Notes under the pieces: model-generated
Told to the model about the DNA's origin: nothing
The model's database searches: none
Seen by the model: the letters and a program-made list of their open reading frames with translations, nothing else
Source of the DNA: Planctomycetaceae bacterium
GTDB taxonomy: Bacteria; Planctomycetota; Planctomycetia; Pirellulales; UBA1268
Length of the DNA stretch: 64,000 nucleotides
Direction: 5' to 3'
Assembly (NCBI GenBank): GCA_947449135.1
Contig: CANFQO010000004.1
Location: 1-64,000 of the forward strand
Shown: in pieces, positions 18,841-28,872 of the stretch
How positions within the stretch are numbered: position 1 is the stretch's first letter
How the letters are laid out: each line of letters begins with the position of its first letter
Translations under genes and position numbers: made by a program

Positions 18841-19080
18841 TTACTTCTTCTTGCCAGCGGCAGGTGCCTTGGCACCAGCAGCCGCATCGCCCTCTTCCTT
18901 GGCCTTCTTCTTTTTCTTCATGGCGGTCTTCATGACCCGCACCTTGGGCAGTCCGAGAGGGCTACGGCCTTCCTCCCATCGCTCCTGTTCCTTGAGCTTG
19001 ATGATCCGCTCGCCGCGGGAGAGCACGCCTCGGGCACTGGAGGATCCCTTGCGAACGCGGAGGCTTTTATCCATGGTCAT
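18841..19080 (-). CDS. Small basic protein (TIGR04137-like, Planctomycetes/Verrucomicrobia/Chlamydiae)
   Basis: DKSLRVRKGSSSARGVLSRGERIIKLKEQERWEEGRSPLGLPKVRVMKTAMKKKKK. Confidence 0.85.
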   Translation of the reverse strand: MTMDKSLRVRKGSSSARGVLSRGERIIKLKEQERWEEGRSPLGLPKVRVMKTAMKKKKKAKEEGDAAAGAKAPAAGKKK

Positions 19081-19222
19081 CGGCGTGGATCCTTCTCGGC
19101 AACAGAATAAGGGGGGGTATGGCCTGCGGGATCTGAACCCGTTCCAGACCCACAGAATCTAGAAACCGGGTGCCCAGGCTTCAAGTCCTTCCCTGTGAAA
19201 CCCGGGCATCACGGTTCCTGGC

Positions 19223-20083
19223 TCAGATGGCAACACCGGCGATCCGCTCCAGAAATTTCTCCAGGGTGGGGGGCCGCCGATCGGGTTCGGCCGCAATGCA
19301 GGCCATGATGGCATCGGCCAGTTGAGGCGGTATCTCGGGCCAGAACTCGCGAATATCCCGCGACTGCGAATCGTGCCTGAGGGCTGCCTTGCCCCCGGCG
19401 GCCCGCGGCCAGGGCATGTCAAGCGTGCAGATCTCGAACGCCGTCACACCAAACGAGAAGATGTCGATCCGTTTGTCGATCGGTCGCCGACGAACAACCT
19501 CGGGGGCCATGTAGCTCGGGGTGCCGATCCGGTTTCCAGGCTGCAGAAATGCCGGCTGATCCGGGACCGTAAGGCCGAAATCGAAGAGGATGAGACGACC
19601 ATCAGGACGCAGCATGAGGTTGCGCGGACAGATGTCCCGATGGATGAACCCTGCGTTGTGAACGGTGGCGATCGCCGACGCCGCCTGACGCACGAGGTCG
19701 AGTCGCTGGGCCGGCGGAAAGGGTTCGTGTGACGACATCACCGTGTGAAGCACCTTGCCCGGGATGAATTCGAGCAGGATGTAGGAATCGCCCGCTGTCG
19801 ATTCGCCCCACTCCAGGGTTTTGGCGATGTTGTCGCCGGCGATGAGCATGCCGATCGCTCCCTCGCCTGGCTTCTTTAAGCCGCGGTATCGGCCCTCAAC
19901 AGGATCACTCTTCGCGTGATCGATGATCTTCAAACCCAGAACCGTCCCCGTCTTGATCTCACGCACCTTGTAAAAATGCGACATGGTGCCGGTGACGCTC
20001 TCCCGCATCCGTTCAAAACGGCGCCAGAGATCGACACGGGGCTTGCCGCCAAAGAACTTCTCGAAGAATTCGGAAAGCTGCAT
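19223..20083 (-). CDS. Serine/threonine protein kinase
   Basis: FIHRDICPRNLMLRPDGRLILFDFGLTVPDQP, GTPSYMAPEVVRRRPIDKRIDIFSFGVTAFEI; start moved to MQLSEFF. Confidence 0.9.
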   Translation of the reverse strand: MQLSEFFEKFFGGKPRVDLWRRFERMRESVTGTMSHFYKVREIKTGTVLGLKIIDHAKSDPVEGRYRGLKKPGEGAIGMLIAGDNIAKTLEWGESTAGDSYILLEFIPGKVLHTVMSSHEPFPPAQRLDLVRQAASAIATVHNAGFIHRDICPRNLMLRPDGRLILFDFGLTVPDQPAFLQPGNRIGTPSYMAPEVVRRRPIDKRIDIFSFGVTAFEICTLDMPWPRAAGGKAALRHDSQSRDIREFWPEIPPQLADAIMACIAAEPDRRPPTLEKFLERIAGVAI

Positions 20084-20206
20084 GGGGCGGGCGTCGCGGG
20101 AGGGTGCTGCCCGCCACAGGGAATGGCGGGCCACTGGGGCGCTCTCTCAGGATACCACCGAGGAACCCGATGCGGTCTCACTCGGATCGAGCATTCCCCG
20201 CCAGCT

Positions 20207-20377
20207 TCAGATGTTCTTGAGCTTCGACAGCTCGGCATGGGCAGCGGCAAGTTCCTTCTCGAGCCGCGGCACCTCGGCGGGGTCGTCGGGCTGCTGCTTC
20301 GCACCCGTCAACAGTTGCTGCAGCTTGGCGATCTTCTGCTGCAACACTTCCAGGCGCTTCTTTTCCTTCTTGTCCAT
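20207..20377 (-). CDS. Short charged coiled-coil protein, 56 aa (not in the ORF track)
   Basis: Manual translation: MDKKEKKRLEVLQQKIAKLQQLLTGAKQQPDDPAEVPRLEKELAAAHAELSKLKNI*; GGAGGATCTCC purine-rich RBS-like sequence just upstream on the minus strand. Confidence 0.75.
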   Translation of the reverse strand: MDKKEKKRLEVLQQKIAKLQQLLTGAKQQPDDPAEVPRLEKELAAAHAELSKLKNI

Positions 20378-20426
20378 CGGAGATCCTCCGCTCAGCTCAA
20401 GGAAAGCGACTCATGACGATACAGGC

Positions 20427-21107
20427 TCACGGTGACGGCACTGCTTCAGAAGTCGCTTCAGAAGTCGCTTGTGGAGTTACTTCTGGAGTTGTTTCTGGAG
20501 TTGCCTCGCTGTCATCCGCACCCCGGGTGCGGAAATTCGATCCTGCCTCTCCGTCTTGGTAACGAGTGTCGGGCATCTCCTCACCTGAGCCCCCAGATTC
20601 GATCCGCACGCCATTCTCATCACCCAAGAGATTTTGCCCCGTGTGCAGCTGCCGCATCCAGCCCGAGAGCATCACGACCGCCAGCGTCAGGCCAAGCGTG
20701 ACGGAGAGCCACTTGGCACGGTCGTTTCGCACCCACTGCGTGCCCGCACCGCGGCCGACGAGCGCGCTGGCAAAGTAGAAGGCCACCAGTGCCAGCAGGA
20801 ACTTCGCCCCAAACAGGGCGTGATAGCTCGTCTCCCGCATCCACTGGCCGTTCGCCCAACCTTCCGCCTTGACCCGGCCATTGAACAGCAAAAAGTTGGC
20901 CAAGCCGCTCGCCAGGAGCACCGTAATCGCACCGATCACCCACGGCAGCCAGCGGCGGCGGATCGCGTCGTGGATCCTGTCCCGTGTGGTGGAGTCTATT
21001 TCCGACAGTGCCGGCACCAACGCAAAGCGGGCGAAGAACAGCCCTCCCATCGCCACGATGGCGGCGAGTACGTGGGCCCAGCGAAGCAGGAGCAGGGTCG
21101 GATCCAT
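20427..21107 (-). CDS. Four-TM membrane protein, CopD-like, with low-complexity acidic/Thr tail
   Basis: LLLLRWAHVLAAIVAMGGLFFARFALVPAL..WLPWVIGAITVLLASGLANFLLF..LLALVAFYFASALVG..LSVTLGLTLAVVMLSGWMRQLH; tail ATPETTPEVTPQATSEATSEAVPSP. Confidence 0.7.
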   Translation of the reverse strand: MDPTLLLLRWAHVLAAIVAMGGLFFARFALVPALSEIDSTTRDRIHDAIRRRWLPWVIGAITVLLASGLANFLLFNGRVKAEGWANGQWMRETSYHALFGAKFLLALVAFYFASALVGRGAGTQWVRNDRAKWLSVTLGLTLAVVMLSGWMRQLHTGQNLLGDENGVRIESGGSGEEMPDTRYQDGEAGSNFRTRGADDSEATPETTPEVTPQATSEATSEAVPSP

Positions 21108-21277
21108 GGGAAATTTCCTGGAATGGGATCGATGGAGATCCGGGAAATGGTACCCGATGAGAGACGCCCCCCCAAGTCAGTCGATTCTACCAGCGGTTTG
21201 CCCGTTGGAACGGACGCACGTAGAGTGCGTCGTTTCTGCCCACGCAGCTGCTGGGCCGATCGATTGAAACCACACCC

Positions 21278-21829
21278 GTGAACCACGCCATGTCTCCCGA
21301 CCATCCCGACGACTTTCTCCCGCCGGAAGAATCGACGGAGGATCTGCTGGCCGCTTTCGGGCAAGGCCTGACAGGCGAACACATGCATACTCGCTGGATG
21401 CGGCTCGCGCTCGATGAAGCGCGCATGGCAGCAGCCGAGGACGAGGTGCCGGTGGGTGCGATCGTAGTGGCCGCCGGGCGGGTGATCGCCAGCGCCCACA
21501 ACCAGCGAGAACAGCTGGCTGATCCAACCGCCCACGCAGAAATGATCGCCCTGACACAGGCAGCGGCGGCACTTGGTTCCTGGCGACTCGAGGGCTGCAC
21601 GCTCTATGTCACGCTCGAACCCTGCCCGATGTGCGCCGGCGCGATCCTCCAGGCCCGCGTGCCAGTGGTCGTGTGGGGCGCGGCCGATCCCAAGGCAGGC
21701 GCAGTCGAATCGCTCTACCGGCTCTTTGAAGATCCCCGGCTCAACCACCGGGTCGATCACACCGGCCGGGTGCTGGCCGACGAATGCGGCCAGATACTCA
21801 GCACCTTCTTTCGCGAGAAGCGAAAGTGA
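21278..21829 (+). CDS. tadA: tRNA-specific adenosine deaminase TadA
   Basis: [14 protein letters not shown] and [16 protein letters not shown] zinc-binding deaminase motifs. Confidence 0.93.
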   Translation: MNHAMSPDHPDDFLPPEESTEDLLAAFGQGLTGEHMHTRWMRLALDEARMAAAEDEVPVGAIVVAAGRVIASAHNQREQLADPTAHAEMIALTQAAAALGSWRLEGCTLYVTLEPCPMCAGAILQARVPVVVWGAADPKAGAVESLYRLFEDPRLNHRVDHTGRVLADECGQILSTFFREKRK

Positions 21830-21977
21830 AACAAGCTTCGCCGTAAGCGAAAGCCAGCGGCTGAACCATCGTCAAGCGGTCCAAGCCGCCGGGGACGGCA
21901 GAAGTCTCGTCGCGGAGGATTTTTCTCCTTCCACGACCTACGGCAGTGCATTCCCCAGAAGGTCGAAAAATCCTAAC

Positions 21978-22133
21978 GCTCCTCGAGCTTACGCCGATCC
22001 CCGGCTCATCCAAAACTGCTTCACAGGATGCGAAGCGCAGCACCAGCAAACTGCGTTTGCACAGCGAAAACGACACGACGTCGTGTTTCGCGGAAAGATA
22101 GCTCCTCGAGCTTCCGCCGATCCCCGGCTCATC
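21978..22133. repeat. 33-nt direct repeat pair (21978..22010 and 22101..22133)
   Basis: GCTCCTCGAGCTT(A/C)CGCCGATCCCCGGCTCATC occurs twice with one mismatch. Confidence 0.9.
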
Positions 22134-22151
22134 AACTCTCAGCGTGAAGGA

Positions 22152-22302
22152 AGCCGGTCGGAGGCACGCGCAGGAGTCCGGTGAATTCTGCGACTCACGA
22201 GCGATGCCCGATTCGTCCAAGAGCCTCCCGTAGCAGAATCCGCCGGCGACGAGCATGCCGCAGACCGGCGGGCTGGATTCAGCACGTGGCAGCAGCGTCA
22301 AC
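22152..22302 (+). repeat. Dispersed intergenic repeat family 1, copy B
   Basis: AGCCGGTCGGAGGCACGCGCAGGAGTCCGGTGAATTCTGCGACTCACGAGCGAT..GATTCGTCCAAGAGCCTCCCGTAGCAGAATCCGCCGGCGACGAGCATGCCGCAG nearly identical to 52621..52770. Confidence 0.95.
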
Positions 22303-22343
22303 GTGTTGGGGGGGTGCAAGCATGCCCAACAGGAAGGACGAAC

Positions 22344-23699
<1,356 letters not shown>

Positions 23700-23840
23700 G
23701 AGGCCAATCTCCTGGGCATGTGGGCAGCCGGCACGGAGCGGAACGCCGAACGCGACCATCCGCAGCAAAAGTCCGCCAGAGGCGGCAGTCTAGCCCGCGC
23801 CGCACGGGTCGGCAATCGCTCGCCGAACGGCTGCCGATTG

Positions 23841-25292
23841 TTACCGGGTCGTACGGGGCTGGCTCGCAGTTTGGGAGGCGGCTTGGGACGGACCTCCGCC
23901 AGGCTCGTCATCGAAGACCGTCCAGACAGGGGTGCGGCCGCGGACCGTGGCAAGGTATTCATCCATCTCGCGTTTGCGACGTTCGTCCGCGAGTTTGTCG
24001 CGGATGCCGACCTGCGCCTCGATGAAGGGGGTGCGGCCGGCGTCGGTCCGTTCGATCACCCGCACGATGTGCAGGGCCGATCCATCGTCGAGGATCGCAC
24101 TCATCTGGCCAACTGGCAGCGTGAAGACGGCCTCGTTGATGACCTTCGAGACGAGGCTCCCTTTGGTGGTCCAATCGAAGACGCCGCCGGTTGCCGCGGT
24201 CGGCCCCTCCGACCCCGTCCGAGCAATGTCGGCAAAGGGTTTGCCTTGCATCACCTCATTGCCCATGGCTGCCAGCATGGTCCAGGCCTGCCCACGCGGT
24301 CGGCTCGCCGTGACCTTCACGGTAAGCTGCTCGAAGCGGGCCTTGGCGGGATACTCGTATTCGGCCAGATGATTCTGGTACCACGCGATCATTTCCGCGT
24401 GCGGGATCTCCCCGTCGTTCACCACCTTTTGCTGGATCCATTGCTGGGCGAGAGCCCGCTCGAAGAACGTCTTGCGGATCCGGTCGAGCGACTGACCCCG
24501 CGACCTCAGCAACTGGTCGTATTCCAGAGCATTGGCCACTCCAGCATCACTGACAAGCCGTGGCAGTTGTTGTTGATCAAACGCCTCGTTGACCTTCTTT
24601 TCGATTTCCGGCAGGCGATCCTCGGGAATCGTTCGGCAGGCGTCGACATAAATCACTAGCGACTCGACGTGCTGCTTGATCACCTGCCGGCAGATCTGTG
24701 CCTTCAGTTCTCGGATCTGCTCGGGGGTGAGGCCTCCCGAGACCTTGTCGAGCCAGGCCAGCGCTGAAGGGGTGAGCAGGTCGCCTTCCAGCACGACCTC
24801 TGGTCCGACCCGGGCGACCACCCGGGCGTTGTCGAGCGACTGCATTCCGTCCGGTTGGCCATCTGAAGCGACACCCGCCGGAAGCGTTTCCTCGAAGCCC
24901 GCCTGAATGACGCCTGATTTTTTCGTCCCGGATTCGACGGCGTCTTTCTTGGGAGCCGCAACCGGTTCGAGGGGAGCGCCCGGGTTCGGCAGGATGCTCG
25001 ACAGCACATGGTTGTCCTTGCTGCTCTTGCCATCCTCGGCACCGTTCTTGGCTCCCGGCCAACCATCCGGCCGTGACACCGCCTTCGGCACATGAGGCAT
25101 CTGTCCGGGGCCAACCAGGCTGCGGGTGGCTGGGGCCGCGGTGGCCGCAGGGCCGCTGGCGGCTGCGGCCGGATCGTCAACCGGTTGGGAGGGATCTTGG
25201 GCGGTCGCATCGATGGCGAACAGCAGGACAACCGCGCAGCTCAGCCACGCGAAGCTTGTGCGCACCTCAATTTGGCGGCCGGGATGGGTCAT
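23841..25292 (-). CDS. Peptidylprolyl isomerase of the SurA/parvulin type, exported
   Basis: Signal-like N-terminus; parvulin-like MGNEVMQGKPFADIARTGSEGPTAATGGVFDWTTKGSLVSKVINEAVFTLPVGQMSAILDDGSALHIVRVIER. Confidence 0.83.
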   Translation of the reverse strand: MTHPGRQIEVRTSFAWLSCAVVLLFAIDATAQDPSQPVDDPAAAASGPAATAAPATRSLVGPGQMPHVPKAVSRPDGWPGAKNGAEDGKSSKDNHVLSSILPNPGAPLEPVAAPKKDAVESGTKKSGVIQAGFEETLPAGVASDGQPDGMQSLDNARVVARVGPEVVLEGDLLTPSALAWLDKVSGGLTPEQIRELKAQICRQVIKQHVESLVIYVDACRTIPEDRLPEIEKKVNEAFDQQQLPRLVSDAGVANALEYDQLLRSRGQSLDRIRKTFFERALAQQWIQQKVVNDGEIPHAEMIAWYQNHLAEYEYPAKARFEQLTVKVTASRPRGQAWTMLAAMGNEVMQGKPFADIARTGSEGPTAATGGVFDWTTKGSLVSKVINEAVFTLPVGQMSAILDDGSALHIVRVIERTDAGRTPFIEAQVGIRDKLADERRKREMDEYLATVRGRTPVWTVFDDEPGGGPSQAASQTASQPRTTR

Positions 25293-25337
25293 CACGGTCT
25301 CGGTCGGGGAGATCCAGGAACCGCTCGGCAACCCACG

Positions 25338-28300
25338 CTACGGTCGCGTGGGTGTCGAAGCGGGCCGGGGACTATAGGGACGCCCTCGCGTGGGTCGCAA
25401 GAGCGTCCTGACCGCGGCCAAAAGCCTGTCTGGATCATCACAAACCCGCTTTTCGAGTGGTACCACGGCGCTTTTATCACCGACCACTCGCAGCGTTTTC
25501 CCCCCAGCCTGCCAGGCTGCCCGCAGCCGCTGGATGGCCTGCGGGTCGTGGTGGCCGATCACGAGCATGCCCGGTTGCCGGGTGATGGAATCGATGCCGT
25601 GGGCCGCGGCCGCAACCCGCAGCCGGGCAAACTCCAGCATGCGTGTCACCTCGGTCGGCAGGGGGCCGAACCGGTCGACCAGTTCCGCGGCGAGGTCATC
25701 GACCTGCCCTTCGCCCGTGACCCGCGACAGTCGCCGGTAGACGTCGATCTTGGCGCGGAAATCGGGAATGAAGTCACGCGGTAGCCAGGCCGTGCCCGGC
25801 AGGTCGATGGTCACCGGCGGCGGCTCGGCCGGCGGCATCGACTTGAGCCCGCGGACAGCCTGCTCGAGCAGCCGGCAGTAGAGCTCGTAGCCGACGGTCG
25901 CGATGTGGCCGCTCTGCTGCGTGCCGAGCAGGTTGCCCGCGCCGCGGATCTCAAGATCGCGCATGGCGAGCGAGAAACCGGCCCCCATGCTGGAGAACTC
26001 CTGAATGGCGCGGAGCCGCTTGGCCGCCGTACTCGTCAGCGTGGCTGCCTCATCGACGAGCAGGTGACAATAGGCACGGTGGTGGGACCGACCGACGCGA
26101 CCGCGGAGCTGATGGAGGTCGGCGAGGCCGTAGGTATCGGCCTCGTCGATGAAGATGGTGTTGGCCCGCGGGATGTCGAGGCCGCTCTCAATGATCGTCG
26201 TGGCCAGGAGAATGTCGGCCCTCCCGGCGACGAACGTGAGCATCACCTCCTCCAGTTCCGATTCGGAGAGCCGACCGTGGGCGATGACGATCGTTGCCTC
26301 GGGCACGATCTGCGAGAGCCGATGCGCGACCTTGTGGATGTCGTTGATCCGGTTGTGCACGAAGAACACCTGACCGCCCCGGGCGAGTTCCCGGTCGATG
26401 GCACCGCGGATCAGCCGCTCGTCCCAGCGGGCCACGCGAGTTTCGACGGCGATCCTGTTGGCGGGCGGCGTGGTGAGGTTGGAGATGTCGCGGATGCCGA
26501 GCATCGCCATGTGGAGCGTTCGCGGAATCGGCGTGGCGGTCATCGTGAGCACGTCCACGCTGGCGCGGAGCGCCTTGAGCTTTTCCTTGACGTCCACGCC
26601 GAACCGCTGCTCTTCGTCGACGACCACGAGTCCCAGGTTGGCGAAGTGCATGTCGGTCTGGGCGATCCGGTGCGTGCCAATGACTATGTCGACGGTGCCC
26701 CGTGCGAGTCCCTCCAGCGTGTCACGTTCCTCCTTCGTCCCGGTGAGCCGCGAGAGCGCCCGGATCGTGAAGGGGAATTCGGCGAACCGGGCGACGAACG
26801 TGCGGCGATGCTGCTCGGCCAGCACCGTCGTCGGCACGAGCACGGCTACCTGCGAGCCCGCCTCCGCCACTTTGAAGGCCGCACGCATCGCCATCTCAGT
26901 CTTGCCGAAGCCGACGTCGCCGCAGAGCAGCCGATCCATGGGCCGCGGCCGCTCCAAGTCGGCACGGATAGCCTCGATGGCGGTGAGTTGGTCCGGCGTT
27001 TCGTCAAACGGAAAGGATTCTTCGAAGCTGCGTTGCCAGGGAGTATCGGGTGGAAATGCCGCGCCGGGACGGCTCTCCCGCCGGGCCTGCAGTTGGATCA
27101 TGTCGGCGGCCATGTCGGCGACGGCCCGCTCGACCGCAGCCTTCTGACGTTCCCAAAGCGTGCCGCCGATCTTCGCAAGCTTGGGGGCAAGTTTGGTCCC
27201 ACCGACATATTTCTGCACCAGTTCGATACAGGAAGCCGGCACGTAGATCCGTGTGCTCTCCGCAAACTCGATCTCGAGAAACTCCTCCGTGCGGCCGTGC
27301 TTTTCCAGGAGCTTGAGGCCCTTGTAGCGGCCGATGCCGTGGGCGACGTGCACGACGTAGTCGCCCTCGTGAAGGTCGAGGAAGGTGTCGATCGCTCTCG
27401 AGAGCCGCTGTTTGGTGGGCCGCGATGTCGCCACATCCTCGCGACGGAAGAGCTCCGCACTCGAAATCAGCACGATCTTTTCGGGCACGAGCCGAAAGCC
27501 GCCGGAGAGATGCCCCCTGGCGAAGTGCAGCCGTCCCGATTGCGCCGGCCCACAGTCGGCCAGCAGTTCCGAAAGCCGCTTCTCCTCCGCGGCGGTGGGC
27601 GCGACCACCCATACTTCCTGGTCACGGCCGACCGTTTCCAGTTCCTCGCGAACCCGGTCCAGCACCCCGGTGAACCGCTCCACGCTCTCGATCGCCAACA
27701 AGGCCGTGGACTCCATGCTCGACGGCGCAACGGCGGAAAGAGTCACCGAGGGAAACCGATAGATCCTGGCAAACACCTCCGCTGGATCGGAGAGCCCGGC
27801 GGTAGGGCCCGCATCGGCACCGGCATGGGCGAGTCGCTGGTGGGCTCGCTGCGCCTCCTCGGCAAGTTCCCCAGGCTCGACCAGCGCCCACCACGAGCCC
27901 GCCGGAACGATGTCGGCCAACTGCGTGCGCCGAGTTGGGAAGGCCTTCGACTCTGGCACCGAACGCTCAAGCGCTGTCAGGTCGATGGCGTCGAGGGCGT
28001 CGACGCTCCGCTGGCTGACGGTGTCGAAGGTGCGGAGCGACTCAATCTCGTCACCGAACAGTTCCACGCGCACGGGACGTTCCCAGTCGGTGGCAAAGAG
28101 GTCGAGGATGCCGCCTCGGCGTGCGAAGGTGCCGGGCGTATCGATGGCGTCGGCCGCCTCCCAGCCCCGCGCGACGAGCCAGTCGGCAAGTTCCGCCGGG
28201 TCGAGCCTGCCACCCACGACAAGCTGGCGGGTGCTCGCCTCGATCTCGCGCGGGTCGGCAAGCGGAGAGAGCAACGCCTGAATGGTGGTGACGATGATCC

Positions 28301-28700
28301 GCGGATGTGCCGCCGGGGGGGCGATGAGTCGCTTGACCAACGCGAGGCGGTCGGCTGCGGTGGGATTACCTGCCGTCACTGCATCGCCGTCATCTTCGAG
28401 CGCCGGCAGGACGGCAACTGGAAGCGGCGTGAACAACGCAAGGTCGTCGAGAAAGAAGTCGGCATCAGCGGCGTGGGGCAGCACGACCACGAGCAGGCCG
28501 GCCCGCTCCGGCATGGCGACCAAGGCCTCTGCCAACGCTGCCGCCGTCAGCGCAGAGGCCGATCCCCAGGTTCCGCCAATGGTGCCGCCATGTCCCGCCC
28601 GGAGACTGGCGACCACCTCGGCGAACCCATTGTGCGTGTCGAGCGTGTTGGCAAGGCCGAGCAATCGCCCGGCCGGCCCTGAAACCGTGGAATCGGCCAC
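25338..28700 (-). CDS. mfd: Transcription-repair coupling factor Mfd
   Basis: CarD/RID region (DFLDLHEGDYVVHVAHGIGRYKGL), helicase motifs (LLCGDVGFGKTEMAMRAAF, VVVDEEQRFGVDVKEKLK, MTATPIPRTLHMAMLGIRDIS, QLRGRVGRSHHRAYCHLL), C-terminal TRCF region. Confidence 0.97.
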   Translation of the reverse strand: MADSTVSGPAGRLLGLANTLDTHNGFAEVVASLRAGHGGTIGGTWGSASALTAAALAEALVAMPERAGLLVVVLPHAADADFFLDDLALFTPLPVAVLPALEDDGDAVTAGNPTAADRLALVKRLIAPPAAHPRIIVTTIQALLSPLADPREIEASTRQLVVGGRLDPAELADWLVARGWEAADAIDTPGTFARRGGILDLFATDWERPVRVELFGDEIESLRTFDTVSQRSVDALDAIDLTALERSVPESKAFPTRRTQLADIVPAGSWWALVEPGELAEEAQRAHQRLAHAGADAGPTAGLSDPAEVFARIYRFPSVTLSAVAPSSMESTALLAIESVERFTGVLDRVREELETVGRDQEVWVVAPTAAEEKRLSELLADCGPAQSGRLHFARGHLSGGFRLVPEKIVLISSAELFRREDVATSRPTKQRLSRAIDTFLDLHEGDYVVHVAHGIGRYKGLKLLEKHGRTEEFLEIEFAESTRIYVPASCIELVQKYVGGTKLAPKLAKIGGTLWERQKAAVERAVADMAADMIQLQARRESRPGAAFPPDTPWQRSFEESFPFDETPDQLTAIEAIRADLERPRPMDRLLCGDVGFGKTEMAMRAAFKVAEAGSQVAVLVPTTVLAEQHRRTFVARFAEFPFTIRALSRLTGTKEERDTLEGLARGTVDIVIGTHRIAQTDMHFANLGLVVVDEEQRFGVDVKEKLKALRASVDVLTMTATPIPRTLHMAMLGIRDISNLTTPPANRIAVETRVARWDERLIRGAIDRELARGGQVFFVHNRINDIHKVAHRLSQIVPEATIVIAHGRLSESELEEVMLTFVAGRADILLATTIIESGLDIPRANTIFIDEADTYGLADLHQLRGRVGRSHHRAYCHLLVDEAATLTSTAAKRLRAIQEFSSMGAGFSLAMRDLEIRGAGNLLGTQQSGHIATVGYELYCRLLEQAVRGLKSMPPAEPPPVTIDLPGTAWLPRDFIPDFRAKIDVYRRLSRVTGEGQVDDLAAELVDRFGPLPTEVTRMLEFARLRVAAAAHGIDSITRQPGMLVIGHHDPQAIQRLRAAWQAGGKTLRVVGDKSAVVPLEKRVCDDPDRLLAAVRTLLRPTRGRPYSPRPASTPTRP

Positions 28701-28872
28701 GCCGAGATTGTAGTGAAAGTGGTGGGCGGCGAGTCACTCTCCCCGGTAAAGTCCGCGTAAATTCCGCAAAAAATCCGCCCCTGACGCAGCAGGGCATTTA
28801 TCGTGTATTTTTGAGGGGTCGCTGCCCGGCCGTTTCCGAACCAGCCAGCCCCACACCAGAGGAGCCCATCCC

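Noticed and set aside
19110-19200. tRNA-like stretch downstream of the kinase (GGGATCTGAACCCG..GTTTCAC)
   Set aside because: No consistent acceptor, D, anticodon and T stems could be folded on either strand.
25905-28682. 925-aa plus-strand ORF
   Set aside because: Exactly antisense to mfd, whose helicase motifs are complete; long antisense frames are expected at this GC content.
28701-28872. Riboswitch or leader attenuator upstream of ilvB
   Set aside because: No leader peptide with branched-chain codons or convincing terminator/antiterminator pair could be recognised by eye.
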